Numbered from the stretch's first letter, positions 31,401-43,900 are shown. The stretch: 64,000 nt of DNA from Beta vulgaris subsp. vulgaris (GCF_026745355.1 NC_079206.1:6779044-6843043); one strand, 5' to 3'. The notes: generated by a model not told the origin, from the sequence alone. Numbers and translations are program-made.

Positions 31401-34400
31401 GATCAACTTGTTTTCACAAATTTTAGAGAAAGCTAATAAGTCTGGATAAGTTGTGATAAATCCAATTGACTATTATAATACGTTAAGTTCAACAAAGGTA
31501 TTTCGACAAGGCCCGTAAGTTTGGATAAGTTAAAATATATCTAATTAATCATGATGATAGGTTTAGATAAGCTCATTTACATTAAAATAAGTAATATAAG
31601 CATCCTAAAAAGAAAATATAAGCTCAAATAATCAAAATGAACACATATTTAGGAGTATCAGCAATTCGCCAAGAATGAGACTATTCTCTCCATTTCTTTT
31701 CTCAAATCCTCATGGACCTCATCTAAAGATTACGATACCTACAAGCAAAAAAGCAATTCCTCATCATACCGTTCTTCTATCAACAAGAGAGTCTACCTTT
31801 TCGTTCAACCACCCACTAATATTGATTTGAAGCTTTTTTTTTTATGGAATTTTGATTTGATGTTTGGAGAGTGATTTGTGCTTATTTAGTAGTTTTCGTT
31901 GTAGTAGTTTGGAAATATTTTTTCATTTTGCGGGATAATTTAGACATATATTATACCTACTTTTTAGTTGAATAATAAACTTCGACATGAGAATTAAATT
32001 TGATAACTAATCCGAAAGCTACTACAGTAATAATCTTATTAGTATGACGTTTAGCTTAAGCAGAACCTTCCACGCAATTTTGCCAACTGTCCGAATGCGG
32101 GTCTCATTAATGTTTAAATATGATCGTCGGCTACCAAATTGGTCACGGCAACAGAAATACAGAATCATGTGTTTGACGATTATTGTTTTTTTTTGTTTTT
32201 TTTTGACGATTATTGTTAAAACGTTCCCTATTGAACAATTTGACTCGCAATAATACGAATACAAGTTAGTTGATCTAGAATAAAAGTCAATGAACGTGGA
32301 ATCATAATGATCTATTTAGAATGGTAACCCATCGAGTAAGTAGATGTAATTATGACTATATGTATATTAGTATATAAAGACGTTTTTAAATAAGAAACAG
32401 TGTTATGTCGCGTTTTTTACTTCATGTAATCCATGCATAATAAAAAAAAATAGAAATTATATAGTATATACTTTTATCCCATAATTTCAGGTTCGTCCAT
32501 ATACTAAAGTTTTAACTACTAAACCAAGTAGTATTTAATGTTAGCATTTTAAATTAATTATATAGTATATACTCATATCACATAATTTCAGGTTCGTTCA
32601 TATACTAAAGTTTTAACTACTAAACCAAGTAGTATTTAATGTTAGCATTTTAAAGTACAATATTAATAAATGAAAATTTTTCTTATATGGAGGATAACCA
32701 ATGCCTAATAACTTGTTAGTTACCAAAACCAACATATACCTAGTTTTCTAGACATACTATAATCCTTAGACATATGGAACTTCGTAAAATTAATATCACC
32801 ATCGAAAAAAGGACAATCTTGATATTAGATTTAATTTTTTGTTAATTATAAATATTATCATAAGGTTTTAGTATTTTGGTTAATTGCTCCAAATTACTTA
32901 CGTCTATTTTACTATGTTGTTTATTAGTTCATTTCCAATTATTTTTGGAAAGAAAATTATACCAAGAGTAGACTTCTCTTTTTCTTCTTTTTTTTTGAGA
33001 GGAAGAGATTAACACCTAATTTTCTAGAGTTTGTCTTGTAAGAGACCGCTTATTTTTAAATTAAAATTAGACAATGGTAAGCCCAATATCTAAAACATAT
33101 TAGCCCAATAATGACTAGGTTAATTTCTTTCGATGACTAGTCGTTTAATCCAATTAGTGACTAGGTCTATTTTTATATTAAAATTAGACCGTCTCTTTTA
33201 ATAATTTTTGAATTTTCTAATTCATTTTTGTTACATGAATTTTGGCCTCTCCGTCTTGAAAGATGATGTTATAATAGTTTATTTTGCTTTTATCGATTTT
33301 CGGCTTTCGCATCAAAATCTAAATCTTTTACTATGAATAATTATTAAGATAGAAGTATCCTAAAGTAGCAACTACTTTCCAGTCTTTCACCACCTACCAG
33401 TCTAGAAGGGTTAGGAAGGTCCTCGGAACTTTTATCAGTAGAGTGCACTGTTGGCACTATCATCACTTTAGTCGTTAGAGTCTGACTATCAAGGGAAACA
33501 AAAAAACAATATAGAAAAAGAAGAGAGTAAATAGTATAGTAGAAAGAATTCTTTATTTTTTTAAAGTAATGAGAAATGTTAATAAGTTGGGAGAATAAAA
33601 GACATTCCAATTTGTCAAGGGTGAGAATCGATCCCAAAACCTCCTGAATTCGGGAGGGAAGCTTTAACTACTAGATTATCCCTTACTCTCGTATAGTAGA
33701 AAGAATTGCTTAATTCGTCCACCAATCTAAGTACAATACCGGAATTTAATCGCTATACACCAACTTGCCACATTAAAACAAGATAGAATAAGTCAATCAT
33801 ATGCTTGCATGCTCCAACCCCACTTACATTTATCATCCTTTACGTTCAACTTGTTGTTGTCTAGCAAAATTAATTGTACATTTTCTGTGTACTTGTTCCC
33901 ACCATTGTAACACACATAAGTGTCATGTTGTTTCAACTTACTCCATTCATAAATCCTATCATTCTTATCATGTTTTCTAACACGTGCAAAATGTTACATC
34001 CTTTGAATAATATCAGGTGGACGAATCTGAAGAGAACCCATCTTGGGAAGCAATAGGCTATTGTGGTCCAGATCCAGATTTCGTATCCAAAAAGCGAAAT
34101 GAGTCAAGCCAATCATTGGGCTACATCACACCCAAATCCTATCATAGTAGCCCAACTACAGAAGTCCAAGCCCAAGCCCAAGCCCAATCCAAATATGATC
34201 TATATGGCCCACTTTACAAGGGTATAATTAGTGTAAAATATCCCCAAGAAATTCTCACTGAATCTCTGAAACGATGTGGCATCCACGTGTCAGTAAATCG
34301 GAAAAAGAAAAACTCCGAAAAACCAAAAATTACAATTCAATGTGATGTTGTTGTAGTAGGTTCAGGAAGTGGTGGTGGTGTTGTTGCTGGAGTTTTAGCT

Positions 34401-35912
34401 TCAGCAGGATATAAAGTAGTTGTAATTGAGAAAGGAGATTATTATGCTAGAACAAATCTATCACTTTTAGAGGGTCATACTTTAGATCATATGTATGAAG
34501 GTGCAGGGATGATATCAACTAGGGATTTAGGTGTGAATATATTGGCAGGATCAACAGTTGGAGGTGGATCAACTATAAATTGGTCAGCATCAATAAGAAC
34601 ACCACCACATGTAATTAAAGAATGGGCTAATGTACATGAACTAGAGATTTTTGATAGTCCTTTATATAAGGAAGCTCTTGAAGTTGTTTGTGAAAAGATG
34701 GAGGTGCAAAGTGATGTAAGTGATGAAGGGTTTAATAATGCAGTGCTTAGGAAGGGTTGTTTGGAGCTAGGATACCCTCTGGTTGATATTCCTCGAAACG
34801 CGCCACCGGATCACTATTGTGGTTGGTGTTGTCTTGGTTGTAAGGATGGAAGGAAGAAGGGTACTTGTGAGACTTGGCTTAAAGATGTAGTGAATTCAGG
34901 AAATGGAGTTATACTAACAGGGTGTGAAGTTGCAAAAGTGTTGTATGGAAGGCAAAAAGGGAGGAATCGAGACACAGCTAAAGGTGTAATGTTCGACATT
35001 ACTAGTAATGATCATCAATCATCATGTGTTATAGTGGAGGCGAAGGCAACAATCATAGCTTGTGGTGCACTCAATACACCAGCATTGTTAAGAAGAAGTG
35101 GACTAAACAACAAAAATATAGGAAAAAATTTACACCTTCACCCTGTAGTTATGGCTTGGGGATACTTCCCCGATTCAGAACCACTATCATCCTTGTTGTC
35201 GGACAACCAAGGTGATCAAGTATGGCCGCAAAAGCAGAAAAAGAGTTACGAGGGTGGTATCATGACCACCATGTCTACTGTGGTAGCAGATTTTAACGAT
35301 TCAGGGTATGGTGCCGTGATCCAAACACCATCGTTACACCCAGGTTTATTCTCTGCGTTGATGCCATGGACCTCGGGTTCAAACATTAAGCATAGAATGA
35401 CTAAATTTTCTCGTACAGCCCATATATTTGCCCTTTCACGCGATGTTGGATCCGGCATTATTTCTACTTCTCCTTTCGATATTTCATACATGATGGATCC
35501 TATAGACGAAGCTAATCTAAAAAAAGGCGTGGAGAAGATGCTTAGGATACTAGCAGCTGCAGGAGCTGAAGAAATTGGTACTCACCATAACAGTGGAGAA
35601 AGCATTAATGTAAAGAAAGCTACTTATCATGAATTTGAGAAGTTTGTTAAAAGAGAGAGTTCGAAAGAAATACAAGGTCTGTCAACGCCAGTTGCTTCTG
35701 CCCACCAAATGGGAAGTTGTAAGATGGGCGTCGATCCCAGGACCTCAGTGGTGAACCAAATGGGAGAGAGTTGGGATGTAGAGGGACTTTATATAGCTGA
35801 TTCAAGTGTCTTTCCTACTGCTTTGGGCGTAAATCCCATGGTCACTGTTCAAGCTATTTCTTATTGCACAGCTCAATCAGTGCTTGAGTATCTAAAACGA
35901 AAAAAGAAATGA
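28498..35912 (+). CDS. FAO: Long-chain fatty alcohol oxidase, paralog A
   Basis: Oxidises long-chain fatty alcohols to aldehydes with O2, releasing H2O2 (family knowledge, EC 1.1.3.20). It is an FAD enzyme of the GMC superfamily, membrane-bound in plants. Coding exons are 28498-28785, 29785-30051 and 34017-35912, joined in phase 0 (..TPEH / LGRM..; ..FFTQ / VDES..), all with GT..AG introns, giving 816 aa. Exon 1 has the plant FAO N-terminus (LTALCDTILPAVDP). Exon 2 is hydrophobic with likely membrane segments (about residues 107-135 and 165-183). Exon 3 has the FAD dinucleotide motif VVVGSGSGGG near 295 and the GMC C-terminal domain with ASAHQMGSC near 744 and GVNPMVTVQ near 790, supplying the catalytic His/Asn. 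The start is the first ATG; it precedes conserved sequence, and no ATG lies in frame between the TATA box and it. Intron 2 (4.0 kb) holds a Stowaway, two SINEs, two MITEs and a tandem duplication. Exon 3 shares an unusually similar tract with FAO-B. Confidence 0.92.
29188..29366. mobile_element. hAT-type MITE in FAO-A intron 1
   Basis: CAGTGGCGGATCC at the left and TAGCTCCGCTCCTG at the right form imperfect inverted ends. The 8-bp TSD AGGATCTC is exact (29180-29187, 29367-29374). 179 bp. Confidence 0.75.
30254..30514. mobile_element. Stowaway-like MITE in FAO-A intron 2
   Basis: Left end CTTCCTCCATTCTGTTTTTG; right end CATTTAAAACAGAAATGAG, inverted and worn. TA flanks both sides. Confidence 0.55.
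30714..30849 (+). repeat. tRNA-derived SINE in FAO-A intron 2
   Basis: A box-like GTCTAATAATGGTATTGGC and B box-like GGGATCGAGTCTC. An exact 17-bp TSD AAGTACTAGAAATTGCA flanks it (30697-30713, 30850-30866). It is a short copy ending TACCTTAAA. Confidence 0.78.
31018..31263. mobile_element. MITE with ~40-bp terminal inverted repeats
   Basis: The left arm AGGATTTTTCTGACCTATG..AAGGCATAGATTAAGA matches the inverted right arm AGGATTTCTAACCTATT..AAGGCATAGATTAAGA. TTTTAAA flanks both sides (31011-31017, 31264-31270). I cannot settle the superfamily. Confidence 0.7.
32455..32655. repeat. Tandem duplication of ~101 bp
   Basis: Two adjacent near-identical copies begin at 32455 and 32556 (AATTATATAGTATATAC.. 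to ..GTTAGCATTTTAAA), differing at only a few bases. Intronic, with no obvious function. Confidence 0.85.
33027..33205. repeat. Dispersed MITE-like repeat, copy 1
   Basis: Begins GTTTGTCTTGTAAGAGACCG and ends TAGACCGTCTCTTTTAATAA, with imperfect inverted termini and internal GACTAGGT/GACTAGTC phrases. A second copy lies inverted at 38313-38487 in an intron of the DUF1218 gene. Confidence 0.65.
33551..33690 (-). repeat. tRNA-derived SINE, minus strand, FAO-A intron 2
   Basis: On the minus strand, TCTAGTAGTTAAAGC resembles an A box and GGGATCGATTCTC a B box. An exact 17-bp TSD GTATAGTAGAAAGAATT flanks it (33534-33550, 33691-33707). The A-rich tail is at the left edge. Confidence 0.78.
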
Positions 35913-36390
35913 TGCATAATGATAATGTAATAATTATATATATACATATGTATTGTATGTTTATGTATCTATCTCTACACATAATTATATATATGTCTAG
36001 TCAAGTTTTTACTTTTTATATATACTACACGTATAGCTAAATGTTCTGTCTCATACTCTTATTTGCCTTCTTAAAACATCATTTTCCTCATTGTATTTCT
36101 ACAATTTCCCCCGTTCTATAATAATTGCAACATATTCCATTGACGCACATTATTTTAATAAATTTATATGAAAAGGAGAGAGAGATATAAAGTGAGAGCA
36201 ATGTGATAGGAGAGAAATAGAGATAAGATATTGCCAAATAAAGAAACATCGCAATTAATATAAAACGAATTTCAAATAAGGGGAATGTTACAATTAAAAA
36301 AGAAAAGAGAAAGTATAACTAGATTAAAGCGAAAGAAATAGCTTGTTTTATTTATTGTTCTTCTATTTAAGTTCTTTCTTGTATAAGTTA
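35913..36390. other. 3' flank of FAO-A with a worn Stowaway-like segment
   Basis: Non-coding. About 36108-36290 has facing halves (CCCCGTTCTATAATAATTGC.. against ..ACAAATAAGGGGAATG-like sequence) suggestive of a decayed Stowaway MITE. I could not confirm the ends. Confidence 0.35.
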
Positions 36391-36391
36391 A

Positions 36392-37530
36392 TTTTTTTTT
36401 TTGTTAACTGGAACTAGATACGAAAAAATTAGCAGTTTAGTACATCATCAGCTATCACTACTACCGGGAGTTATTCCCCCGTCATTATAACATAGCATAA
36501 TATGTTCATAATTTAGATAATCTAAGGCAATGTTCCATTTCACCTAAGGGTTTGTACAAAATTGGTGAAAGACATTATCCACCCTACTCCCTTACTGAAC
36601 TGTCTTAGCCAAAATATCTGCCTCATGGACCTGTGATCTTTCAACTTTCGGAATCTGGACTTTACTCTCCGCCTACATCAACCCTGCACATAGTAGTATA
36701 ATGGTTATAGCGGTCACAGATCTTGGTTTGGCCATTTACATTGTCCACAACCACCAAGGAGTCAGAGAGGCCCTAGGTAGCTGGACCATCTGTGATCCTT
36801 AATCCATCTCAAAGTTTCATATGAGGCTATTAACTCTGCCATGTTCGTATCAATACTCGCAAAGGAGCCACATGTTCCTTTGATCCACTGCCCTGAACTA
36901 CTCCTGGAAATAGCTCCCATACCTGCATGAAGGTTAAAGTACAAAAGGAAGCATCTACTATTATGGTGAAGTCATGATGTGGTGAGGTTTGAAAGGGCAT
37001 TGGTGGTTGGGGGATTGATATTGGATTAGGTCGAGAAAAGTGAAATTCCACAGCTAGAAAGACTGATTGGTGCCATAATTGCTCAATTTTTTAGGTCATT
37101 ATTATTGAAAACCCACTAATTCCTTCTTATCCAGATTCTCCAACAGACGAAAGAGAAGAGGGTGCTCCAGGAAATATTATGATGGTCCTGCACAGTCCTT
37201 TGGGAGTTGAAATTTATACTCACCGAGGTCTCTAAGTTTCTAGTAAAGAACTCCCTAAGTAAGATACACTTGTCCCATACTTCTCTTGCTCTCACACAAT
37301 TCCTAAGGACATGTTCCCTAGTTTATGCCACAGTTTGGTAGAAGGGGCAGTTTGGGTTCTTAGTAATTGTTCTGGTATGGAGGGATGCTTTGGTTGGGAC
37401 CATTCCATAGTCAGGTCTTGAGGAAATTCTTAATGTTTGGATAGCAGGGACACTGCAAACACCCTTCCAATCATAGTCTCTATGGGTGGGAGGAGAGCTT
37501 TTCATCCATTCAGTCACATAGATTTTTTTT
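36392..37530 (-). pseudogene. 5'-truncated LINE, ORF2 C-terminus
   Basis: The minus strand encodes, across several frame breaks, a zinc-binding reverse-transcriptase tail (PNCPFYQ near 37340, then a match to H-x3-NCVRAREVWDKC near 37280) followed by an RNase H-like region (FTIIVDASF near 36985; MAELIASYETLRWIKDHRW near 36800). The 3' end has a poly(A), seen as T's at 36392-36402. TAAGTTAA flanks both sides (36384-36391, 37531-37538), consistent with target-primed insertion. Multiple frameshifts make it dead. Confidence 0.72.
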
Positions 37531-37604
37531 TAAGTTAACTATCTTACCAAGGGACCACTTTCAACAAATGACATATAAAGTTTGGCCTTACATTGATTAA
37601 TTGA

Positions 37605-37711
37605 CTAGTGGTTAAGATTGAGGTGTACCGAACGATAGGTTACAGGTTCGAATTCCCTTTTCCTTCTTTGTACTTTGTACTACATTCGTGATTCATATGG
37701 ATAAAAAAAAA
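37605..37711 (+). repeat. tRNA-derived SINE, family shared with 56481
   Basis: CTAGTGGTTAAGATTGAGGTG (A box region), GGTTCGAATTCCC (B box), then TTCTTTGTACTTTGTAC and an A tail. TSD GATTAATTGA at 37595-37604 and 37712-37721. Confidence 0.78.
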
Positions 37712-37918
37712 GATTAATTGATACCTGAAAACGACTTTATCGATTTTTTCAAAAAAAAAAAAAATACAAAAGATTATACATGATACAGATTTGGTATAAA
37801 ATATTGCGAGATGGAGCTTGCTTCTCCAAATATACACTTGCAAGAATAGTATAATTGAAGAGGATAAGTTGCCTTAGATATAGGAGAAATACGTTGACAA
37901 TTAGTTGACTTAGCCTTT

Positions 37919-39971
37919 TCAGTTATCGAGTCTCACTTGGGAATGGACCTTTTCATTAGCTGAGGCTAGGTATTGTTTCCTTAATGTTGCAACTGCAGAT
38001 GCTAAAGTGCATCCTAAGGAAACAAGGACCAAAATTGCAGCACCAACAAAAACTCCATCTTTTACTAGATAGCATTCCCCATCTAGCCATCCTTTTCCAT
38101 AAGGTTGTCTTCTATTCATGCTTGTGGCTGTGCTTATCAATAGGACTGATGTTCCAAAATTGATCCTATCAAAAGGATATTAATCTCATTACTTTCTTTT
38201 GTTAGACGGACATTCTTTCCGTAAATAAGAGTTCAAATCTGTCATAGAAAATCTTTCTTGAATATTCAATTGTGTGGAAATGATGTAGATACAAATGCTA
38301 CAACAAAAGTTATTAAAAGAAACGGTTTAATTTTAATATAAAAGTAGACCTAGTTACTAAATGAATTAAACTAGTCACCGAAAGAAATTAAGCTAGTAAC
38401 TATCGGGCTTATTCTCTTTTTAATATTGGACTTATCCATTGCCTAATTTTAATATAAAAGTAGGCGGTCTCTTACAAGACAAACTCGTGTATGCTACAAT
38501 AATAATACTCTATGTCTTAAATAAGAAACGTGTAATCCAACAATTATCGAATTTAAAAAAGAGTCAGAAGAAATGGTTCGATCCTCTTATTTTTATTTCT
38601 CAAACCGAGAGATTCATGAATCGGAATATTGATAGCATATAGATACAAATGGTTCAATAGGAGCAAAAAATTTCATGAACATTTGGAACAATTCATTTTT
38701 GTCTTGACAAATTATAATAATAATATAATATGTTTGTTGCAAATATGCGTAATGTCATCTTGGGTATTGTTTCATATTCGGATTGAGTAATGCTGGGTCA
38801 ACATTCTCCCTAAGCGGGACTCGGTTTGGAACTTTGAGTTAACTAGGTCATCTTTGATCGGATCAGGTATGTAGAATTTTAGAGGAGAAAAAAGAGAAAC
38901 TTGGAGAGAAATTAATGAGACTACATTTTTATATATTTTTCATACTCACATAATTAATAAACAAAACAACCTCTAAATAGGCATACAAAGCACTACTAAT
39001 AACATGTCCACTATGTAGCCCACTACTCGCTATCCCACTAACTAGACCATTATCTAGACCACTACTTGTTAACCCACTAACTAATTATTAGCAACTAATC
39101 CAAACTATTAGAAAAACTATTTGACTAATTTTGGAGCATAATCCAACAAGGTAATCGTGTCATGCAAGACACCTTAAATAATATGTGAGATTTTATTACT
39201 GTTGTTTCAATTTCACATAGAAGTCTTAAAATGTTACAATTTCACTCTGATTTTAATATGTACTACGTATATCAATATTCTAATTCAACGAGAGATGATG
39301 AAAAAGCAAAAATTGCACTTCTTTACTTGATTCCTCTTTTTTAATTTCGTGGGTGAGACTAGAGTTTACAATATACAAATAGACAAATAGTAGTATTGTT
39401 TCTTACCAGGAAATAAGTAAAAGTATGCTGGTGATGGTGGGCCTTTTAATTTGGGAACATAATCTTCTTTCCTTAGCATCTTGGCAATATACTACGAAAG
39501 ACATCGAGTTTCCTATGATCTGGGCAGTTGAAATGCATATCAACGCTGCAATTCCAAACCAGAATGCTTCACTTTCTGGTAATTGACATAATCTCCCATC
39601 TAATTTTACATCTTTTGCCTGCCAATCATTCAAAGAGACTAAATGACTAATACGTAAAAATGAAAGACTCAAAAAATCAAAAGAAAGGCCGGGGAGGGGA
39701 ACGTACGGGACGAGTCACATTAACATAATAATCGGATCAATTGACTGCACTTAAATTCGGAACTATTTAAAACATTTCTTATTAGAAAAATATGATTTCG
39801 GAAAATCTTTTGTACAATTGATATATATCTTGTACACAAATAACAAAAAAAAAAAATTCGTACCTTGGATTTCTTGAATTCGGCGAGGATGCAAAAAACA
39901 AATGCAAGAAGGGCAAGTGACAACACAATACATAGTATTAATGAATATGTGAAAATGTGTATTTTTCCCAT
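37919..39971 (-). CDS. DUF1218 four-TM protein, MODIFYING WALL LIGNIN-like
   Basis: Exons on the minus strand are 39971-39864, 39618-39407 and 38165-37919 with GT..AG introns, giving 188 aa. The second junction splits the codon of a Trp (ISW/INFG). Four hydrophobic segments are visible at about residues 8-30, 54-75, 96-117 and 148-170. Diagnostic family residues are C in RLCQL, SMNRRQPYGKGWLDGECYLVKDGVF and ISW. Plant DUF1218 proteins include MWL1/MWL2, which affect lignin in secondary walls and sit in endomembranes or plasma membrane; the role here is inferred from family only. Length fits the family. It lies between two FAO paralogs on the opposite strand. Intron 2 contains a MITE-like repeat. 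The gene appears intact. Confidence 0.85.
38313..38487. repeat. Dispersed MITE-like repeat, copy 2 (inverted)
   Basis: Matches 33027-33205 in opposite orientation: TATTAAAAGAAACGG at the left, GCGGTCTCTTACAAGACAAA at the right. In intron 2 of the DUF1218 gene. Confidence 0.65.
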
Positions 39972-40518
39972 ATGGGTTTTAATGGGTATATAATTTAATC
40001 AATGAAAATACTCTCTTTTTGATATGGATGAAACTAATTAAAGAGAGCATTGATCATTAAGGAGTGAATAAAAGGGGAGTAGAAAGAAAAGAATCAAGCC
40101 ATTGTTAATAATGGTTATTTACAATAATAGTGGATTAGGTTGAGAAACTTAAGATTGTTATCTTTGGTGTTTTGGGATTGTGGTGGTTGGATAGAAGAGA
40201 GTTTCTTTAAGCAAGAGTGTAAGCCTGAAAAGAATGGAAAGATGTGGGCATAGGAAAAAACCAAAAATTAAACTACTATTTCGATACTTGTTGTCTTCGA
40301 AGGGTTTTAGAATAATTGTACTTTTGCTGACTTTATTAGTTGTGAATCCTTCATCATTGACAACAATTGATTCCATATTGATTTAGATTGCTCGATAGTA
40401 TTAGAGCGCGTAAGAATGGCATTAGCATAGGAGTACGGAAATGGGGGGACGAAGTCAAACAAAAGGGTGGCTTTTGCCTACCAAGAAGTTCATCTTGTTT
40501 GTTACGCTCGTAGCCTCG
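39972..40518. other. 5' flank of the DUF1218 gene
   Basis: No frame with recognisable domains. The divergent promoter region must lie here; no TATA box could be placed convincingly. Confidence 0.4.
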
Positions 40519-40936
40519 TAGGGAAGAGAACAGGTCGGGTTTTGGACGGGTCTACATGGGCCCGTAAATTTAGAAAATCTAGACTCTTACCTAGATCCTA
40601 TAAATTTAGCGGGTCTTGGGTCCAAAACAGGTCCAAAATAGATCGCAAACTTATTAAGAGTTTTCATTGTTTTTTTAACAACGATTTTTAAGCCTTTTTT
40701 TTAGTTATGAAAATGATAAGAGACTATTATTATAGTATAACTCTTCTAAAAACCTTCCAAATTAAACACATCCACAATAATCTAATTTCAAAAGGCCAAA
40801 ACGCACAAATATTAGCTCTTTATATATTTTGTATTATTAATTATACACATAATTATAGATTTTTTTTAAAAACGGATCTATGCGTCGGATCTGGGTGTGA
40901 ACCTATTAGACTCGAATCCAAACCCAATTTCAGGGC
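40519..40936 (+). mobile_element. Truncated hAT-like element
   Basis: The left end TAGGGAAGAGAACAGGTCGG resembles the TAGGGATGGCAACGG end of the hAT at 26950, followed by GGGTC/GGTCC subterminal motifs. The right terminus is missing, apparently where the copia fragment begins. Confidence 0.5.
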
Positions 40937-43900
40937 CACAAGTCTCAGACAGGTCACTCAATGCCTCTTGGTAAACTGACAGCTGGTCTTTACAATGTTG
41001 AAGCTCACTCAGTACACTCTCCTGCTATTTCTTCTTGCTATTCTGTTGTAGTCTTGTAGATAATGCTAAGTTGTGGCATCTATGCCTAGGACACTTACTA
41101 TTTTCTCAAATAAAACACATATATACTTCCTGATTGTAATGTCCAAGCAACTTTACATGATGTAGTTTGTCAAGTCTGTCCTGCTGCTAAACAGACTAGG
41201 AAACCTTTTCCTTTGAGTAGTATCCAAACCACTAAACCCTTTGAATTGATACACATTGATGTTTGGGGTCCTTACAAAACAAAAACTCACTCAGGATGTA
41301 ATCAGTTTTTAACTATAGTTGATGATTTCACTCGTTTCACTTGGGTTCATTTTATCAAATACAAATCTGATTGTGTGTATGTTCTGAATACCTTCTTTAC
41401 TTATGTTCAAACTCGATTCAATAGCACAGTTGTTTGTGTAAGATCAGACAATGCTAAAGAATTGGGAGAGGGAGATATGAAACAATTATATGCAAAGAGA
41501 CGTATTGTTCACCAAATAAGTTGTTCAGACACTCCTCAGCAAAATGGTATTATAGAACGCAAGCACAGGCATCTTTTAGAGACTGCTCGAGCTCTTTTAT
41601 TTCATCCTAAGTGCCTGATAAGTTCTGGGGAGATAGTGTGATTTGTGCAGCCTACTTGATCAACATGATGCCCCTTCAAAGTTTGCAGAATATCACTCCT
41701 TATGCTAAATTATTTCAGAAAGCTCCATCTTTCAGCCATCTCAAGGTGTTTGGGTGCCTTTGTTACCTCTCAACTTCTAAAGTCAAGAGATCCAAGTTCC
41801 AACCCAAGGCACATCCTGGTGTATTTTTGGGCTATTCAGTTACTCAAAAAGGGTACAAGGTTCTAGATTTGACAAGCAACACAGTGGTTATTTCTAGGGA
41901 TGTCACTTTCTATGAAAGACATTTCCCCTTTCATTTGTCTCCTCTCTCACACCCCTCTCATCCTGATCCTATCTTTTTTTCTCATTCCACCTATGATTTC
42001 TTTGATGATGGTTATCCTCCCCCTCACATTTCTACACCTATCTCTCCCACTTCTTCTCCATCCAATTATGTAACTTCTCCTTCCCCACCTTCTTCACCTC
42101 TTGTTCCTGATTCTCCTCCTCTCATTGATCTCAGTGTTGTTTTACCTACACTTGCTCCCCCCATATCTTCTAGCAGGCCTCATAAACCCCCTTCTTATTT
42201 ATCTAACTATCACTGTCATTTGACCATAGATTCTACTGCCTTATGTTCACATTGGTGTAACTTGGTTGCTTATTCTTCATATCCTTCTCATCACAAAGCT
42301 TTTCTTTCAGTGCCCTCTTTTGACATTAAGGAACCACTTTCTTACAAAGAAGCCTCTTATAAACCTGAGTGGGTCTCTGCAATGGACAAGGAAATCAAAG
42401 CTCTCACTGATAACCATACATGGGATTTAGTCCCTCTTCCTGTTGGCAAGAAAGCCATTGGTAACAAGTGGGTTTATAAGGTTAAACTCAATGCAGATGC
42501 TAGTCTTGAGAGATGCAAAGCTAGACTAGTAGCTAAGGGTTACAACCAAAGATATGGTGTTGACAATGAGGAGACTTTTTATCCTGTGGTCAAAATGACT
42601 ACCATTAGGTGTCTCCTTGCTCTAGCTGCTCACAACCATTGGCCTATCTACCAACTTGATGTTAACAACGCATTTCTCCATGGAGATTTGCTTGAAAGTG
42701 CCAGATGGATTCCCCAATGCACTGAATCATGTTTGCAAACTTAATAAGTCCCTTTATGGACTTAAGCAAGCTTCTAGGCAGTGGTTTGCTAAGCTTGTGG
42801 AGGCTCTCACTGCTCAAGGATTTATAGAATCCAAGAATGACTACAGTCTTTTCATCAAGAAACTAGATCATCTTATTGCCATAACAGTTGTTTATGTAGA
42901 TGACATATTGCTCACTAGCACTGATTCTACTTCTCTCACAGCATTGAAACATCACCTTCACACTGCCTTCAGCATTAAAGATCTAGGTATCCTCCACTAT
43001 TTTCTGGGTATTGAGGTGGGTTAATTATGTACCTGAGGGTCTTATTCTCAGCCAGAAGAAGTTCACCAGGGAACTCTTAGCTTCTTGTGATCTTGATTTG
43101 TCCAAGAAGGCCCTTACTCCACTTCCTACTACTCTGAAACTTCAAGCCACTAATGGCACTCTCCTCTATAATACTGAGCATTATAGGTCTCTTGTTGGTA
43201 AGCTAAACTTTCTCACCAACACTCTACCTGATTTAGCTTTTACTAAGCCAATATGTGCAAGCCCCCAGATCTTCTCACATGGCTGCTTTGTTACACACAT
43301 TGAGATATGTTAATTGTACACAAGGCCAAGGTATCCTACTGGCTGGTCGTGACAATCTCACTCTCCAAGCTTACTCAGACTTTGATTGGGCAGCCTGCCT
43401 TGATTCCCGAAAGTCCATCACTGGCTATGTTCTGTTGTTTGGTTCATCTCCTATTTCATGGAAATCTAAGAAGCAAAGTACAATTAGCAAATCATCTTCT
43501 GAAGCTGAATATCGAGCCATGGCTTCAGCTGCTGCTGAATTACTTGGGTGGTTCGCCTCTTGGATGAACTAGGTGTCTCTAAACTCCAGCCTATCACTCT
43601 TCACTGTGACAACCAAAGTGCTCTTCATATTGCCCGCAACCCTGTCTTCCATGAACGAACCAAACACATTGACATTGATTGTCACTTCACACGTGACAAG
43701 GTCTTAGAAGGTCTCCTTCAACTTTCATACTTACCTACTACTTCTCAACTGGCAGATGTCTTCACCTGCAAGTCCCTCTCCTCTCCCCAGTTCAGGCTCT
43801 TATTGTCCAAGTTGGGCTTGGTTGATCATTCTTCTCCACCTCCTCCCAACTTGAGGGGGGTATTGAAGTATACACTCCTCCAGCTCAGCATATACATAAC

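Noticed and set aside
37605..37660. Functional tRNA gene
   Set aside because: A and B boxes are present here and at 56481, 30714 and 6371, but no cloverleaf could be drawn, and A tails plus TSDs show these are SINEs.
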